Source of the DNA: Pirellulaceae bacterium
GTDB lineage: Bacteria; Planctomycetota; Planctomycetia; Pirellulales; Pirellulaceae
DNA length: 7,689 nt
Direction: 5' to 3'
Assembly (NCBI GenBank): GCA_013002105.1
Contig: JABDKS010000102.1
Span: 1-7,689, forward strand
Part shown: piece by piece, positions 6,744-7,689 of the stretch
Layout of the letters: the number at the start of each line of letters is the position of its first letter
Position numbering within the stretch: position 1 is the stretch's first letter
Made by a program: the position numbers and the translations under genes
Notes under the pieces: generated by a model
Told to the model about the DNA's origin: nothing
Databases searched by the model: none
The model's input: only the letters and a program-made list of their open reading frames with translations

Positions 6744-6766
6744 GGGTCGCTAATTGACATTACGCT
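6737..6766 (+). promoter_or_regulatory. Weak candidate promoter of the hemerythrin-like/receiver unit
   Basis: TTGACG (6737-6742, five of six matches to the -35 consensus) is followed after 18 bp by TACGCT (6761-6766), which matches the -10 consensus at only three of six positions. The -35 falls within the right arm of the inverted repeat, so a protein bound there could block or aid RNA polymerase. The -10 is poor and the call is tentative. Confidence 0.2.
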
Positions 6767-6861
6767 CAAATGAAGTCGATCGAGCACGAATCGCCCTTAT
6801 TGCTTTTCTGATTCATGCCATTTTTCTTTTCCGATCGAAAAAATAGGAGGCACGGTTTGCG

Positions 6862-7344
6862 ATGAGCGTAGCGAGTACATCGACACGAACGTTGGCGATC
6901 AATCCAGCTTTCCTGGAGGAGATCAAAGAGAGTAACCGCGAGTTGTGGCAAACGCACGAACAGTTGCGGCAAGTGTTCCAAGTGACCGATTCGGACGATC
7001 AAGTCATGCGTCAGCTTGTCCAAACGCTGGATACTTTTCGTGACCAGTTGGCGACACAATTCCAGCTCGAAGAATCGTTTGGATATCAACCGGTCGACCA
7101 CCAATCCAGTTCGCAGCGACAATTTCTGGACTTTGAATTGGTCGACCAAGTATGTCGGCAGCACTGCGCGCTGTACCTGCGGATCACCGACTTGGCCGAA
7201 CGGGCCGAAGAAATGCAGTACCGCGGCGTCGAACCCGACCACTTATCGGAGTTAATCGTGTTATCGCAACAATTCGAACAGGAATTTTGCGAACACGAAC
7301 GACTTGAAAACCAGTTGATCGCGAGGGCCTACCGTTTGAAGTAG
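6862..7344 (+). CDS. Hemerythrin-like (HHE-type) four-helix protein with an altered metal site
   Basis: A 160-residue soluble, strongly helical protein. Its pattern fits the hemerythrin/HHE cation-binding fold: His32 in the first helix (WQTHEQL), FQLEESFGY (67-75) in the second, His101 (RQHCALY) in the third, and HERLEN (145-150) in the fourth. Members usually have HxxxE in the second helix. Here the histidine position is Gln66, followed by Glu70, and position 105 in the third helix is Tyr rather than a second His. The protein may bind one metal, bind it differently, or have lost binding. AGGAGG (6845-6850) lies 11 nt before the ATG, a strong but rather distant Shine-Dalgarno. It is followed after 64 bp by a response regulator on the same strand, suggesting a joint role in oxygen, redox or metal signalling (inference). 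The family call rests on spacing of motifs, not on an alignment. Confidence 0.65.
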   Translation: MSVASTSTRTLAINPAFLEEIKESNRELWQTHEQLRQVFQVTDSDDQVMRQLVQTLDTFRDQLATQFQLEESFGYQPVDHQSSSQRQFLDFELVDQVCRQHCALYLRITDLAERAEEMQYRGVEPDHLSELIVLSQQFEQEFCEHERLENQLIARAYRLK

Positions 7345-7347
7345 AAT

Positions 7348-7355
7348 AGAGGAGG
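7348..7355 (+). promoter_or_regulatory. Orphan Shine-Dalgarno-like site
   Basis: AGAGGAGG stands 4 nt after the hemerythrin-like stop codon, but no ATG or GTG lies at a usable distance. The next GTG (7376) opens a four-codon ORF ending at 7390, and the receiver ATG is 53 nt away. The surrounding string resembles the leader of the upstream gene (AATAGGAGGCA at 6842-6852 against AATAGAGGAGGCA at 7345-7357). Confidence 0.35.
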
Positions 7356-7408
7356 CAAAACCGACGGATCGAGCCGTGAAAGCGACGTAACAGGGAGCAT
7401 CCAGAACA

Positions 7409-7689
7409 ATGCTTAGCAGTACCCGAACAAAACCAATGGAGATCCTTTTAGTCGAGGATGGTCTATTGGATGCCCGCGTTACGATACACGCGTTGCGTCG
7501 CAGCGGGATTTATCACCGCCTGACCCTGGTTCGTCGCGTCGACGAAGCGATTCAATTCCTCACTCGACAAGGTATCTTTGCTCGCGCTCCCATCCCAGAT
7601 CTGCTGCTCCTGGATGTCAATCTCCCCGACGGGACCGGGATTGACGTTCTGGAATCCATGATCAACCAGCCTCACAAAATCACCACCGT
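7409..7689 (+). CDS. Response regulator receiver domain protein, 3' end outside the window
   Basis: The first 93 residues are present. A receiver (CheY-like) domain begins at about residue 10: MEILLVEDG carries the acidic pair Glu16-Asp17 that binds Mg2+. The phosphoacceptor is Asp69 in LLLLDVNLPDGTG (65-77), with the usual DG after the proline. The spacing and the loop before Asp69 (FARAPIPD) resemble the Rcp1-like single-domain response regulators, but the rest, including the conserved Thr/Ser and Lys, lies beyond the window, so an output domain cannot be excluded. The start is ATG 7409, with AGGGAG at 7391-7396 as a weak ribosome binding site; an ATG at 7436 is an alternative just before the domain. 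It lies 64 bp after the hemerythrin-like gene and is probably cotranscribed with it. Confidence 0.9.
   Translation, partial: MLSSTRTKPMEILLVEDGLLDARVTIHALRRSGIYHRLTLVRRVDEAIQFLTRQGIFARAPIPDLLLLDVNLPDGTGIDVLESMINQPHKITT

Larger units (their letters stand above)
6357..6861. other. Non-coding region between glycosyltransferase and hemerythrin-like genes
   Basis: About 505 bp with no supported gene. It holds an imperfect hairpin GTGATCCGAT/ATCG(A)GATCAC (6479-6507), a small stem CACCA/TGGTG (6561-6575) and a 17-nt pyrimidine tract (6616-6632). It also has a bulged hairpin whose arms include TGCAGG (6659-6664) and CCTGCA (6676-6681), and the spaced inverted repeat at 6683-6743. A 32-codon ORF from 6487 has no ribosome binding site and is not called. 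The T tract follows no adequate stem, so it is not called a terminator for the glycosyltransferase gene. Confidence 0.5.

Noticed and set aside
7376..7390. Four-codon GTG ORF as a leader peptide
   Set aside because: The nearest Shine-Dalgarno is about 20 nt away, too far for normal initiation, and no attenuator structure follows.
7463..7675. Minus-strand 70-residue ORF
   Set aside because: It is antisense to the receiver gene, whose acidic pair and phosphoacceptor motifs are clear.

Overview
The window most likely comes from a planctomycete of the Pirellulaceae (Rhodopirellula-like). The grounds are moderate GC, loosely packed genes on both strands, mostly weak Shine-Dalgarno sites, and the gene types present: an FHA-GAF protein, an exported esterase/SMP-30 fusion, a rhomboid and a receiver protein. 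This placement is inferred from general character, not from a marker gene.

Left end (1-387): a possible gene tail runs in from outside and carries four copies of an 11-bp tandem repeat. It is followed by a roughly 106-bp element with imperfect terminal inverted repeats around a strong GC-rich nested hairpin. This element lies between the putative + strand gene end and the convergent FHA gene.

388-2358 (minus strand): a rhomboid intramembrane serine protease, then 258 bp downstream a cytoplasmic FHA-GAF sensor/adaptor protein. The rhomboid may have a near-leaderless promoter.

2498-4351 (plus strand): a large exported two-domain hydrolase, with an esterase (alpha/beta-hydrolase) domain followed by an SMP-30/gluconolactonase-like beta-propeller. 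Downstream are a 14-bp direct-repeat cluster and a strong intrinsic terminator.

4568-5489: mostly non-coding, with one small ORF that has an excellent Shine-Dalgarno sequence but no recognisable family. 5490-6356 encodes a DPM1/DPG-synthase-type family 2 glycosyltransferase without membrane segments.

6357-6861: a non-coding stretch with stem-loops, a pyrimidine tract and a spaced inverted repeat. It precedes a likely two-gene signalling unit: a hemerythrin-like four-helix protein with one expected metal-ligand histidine replaced, then a single-domain-type response regulator cut by the window end.

I see no rRNA, tRNA, CRISPR array, transposase or recognisable defence system. The genes look like an ordinary chromosomal mix of signalling and envelope functions. 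The most unusual material is in the repeats and non-coding DNA, the esterase/SMP-30 fusion, and the altered hemerythrin-like protein beside a receiver.
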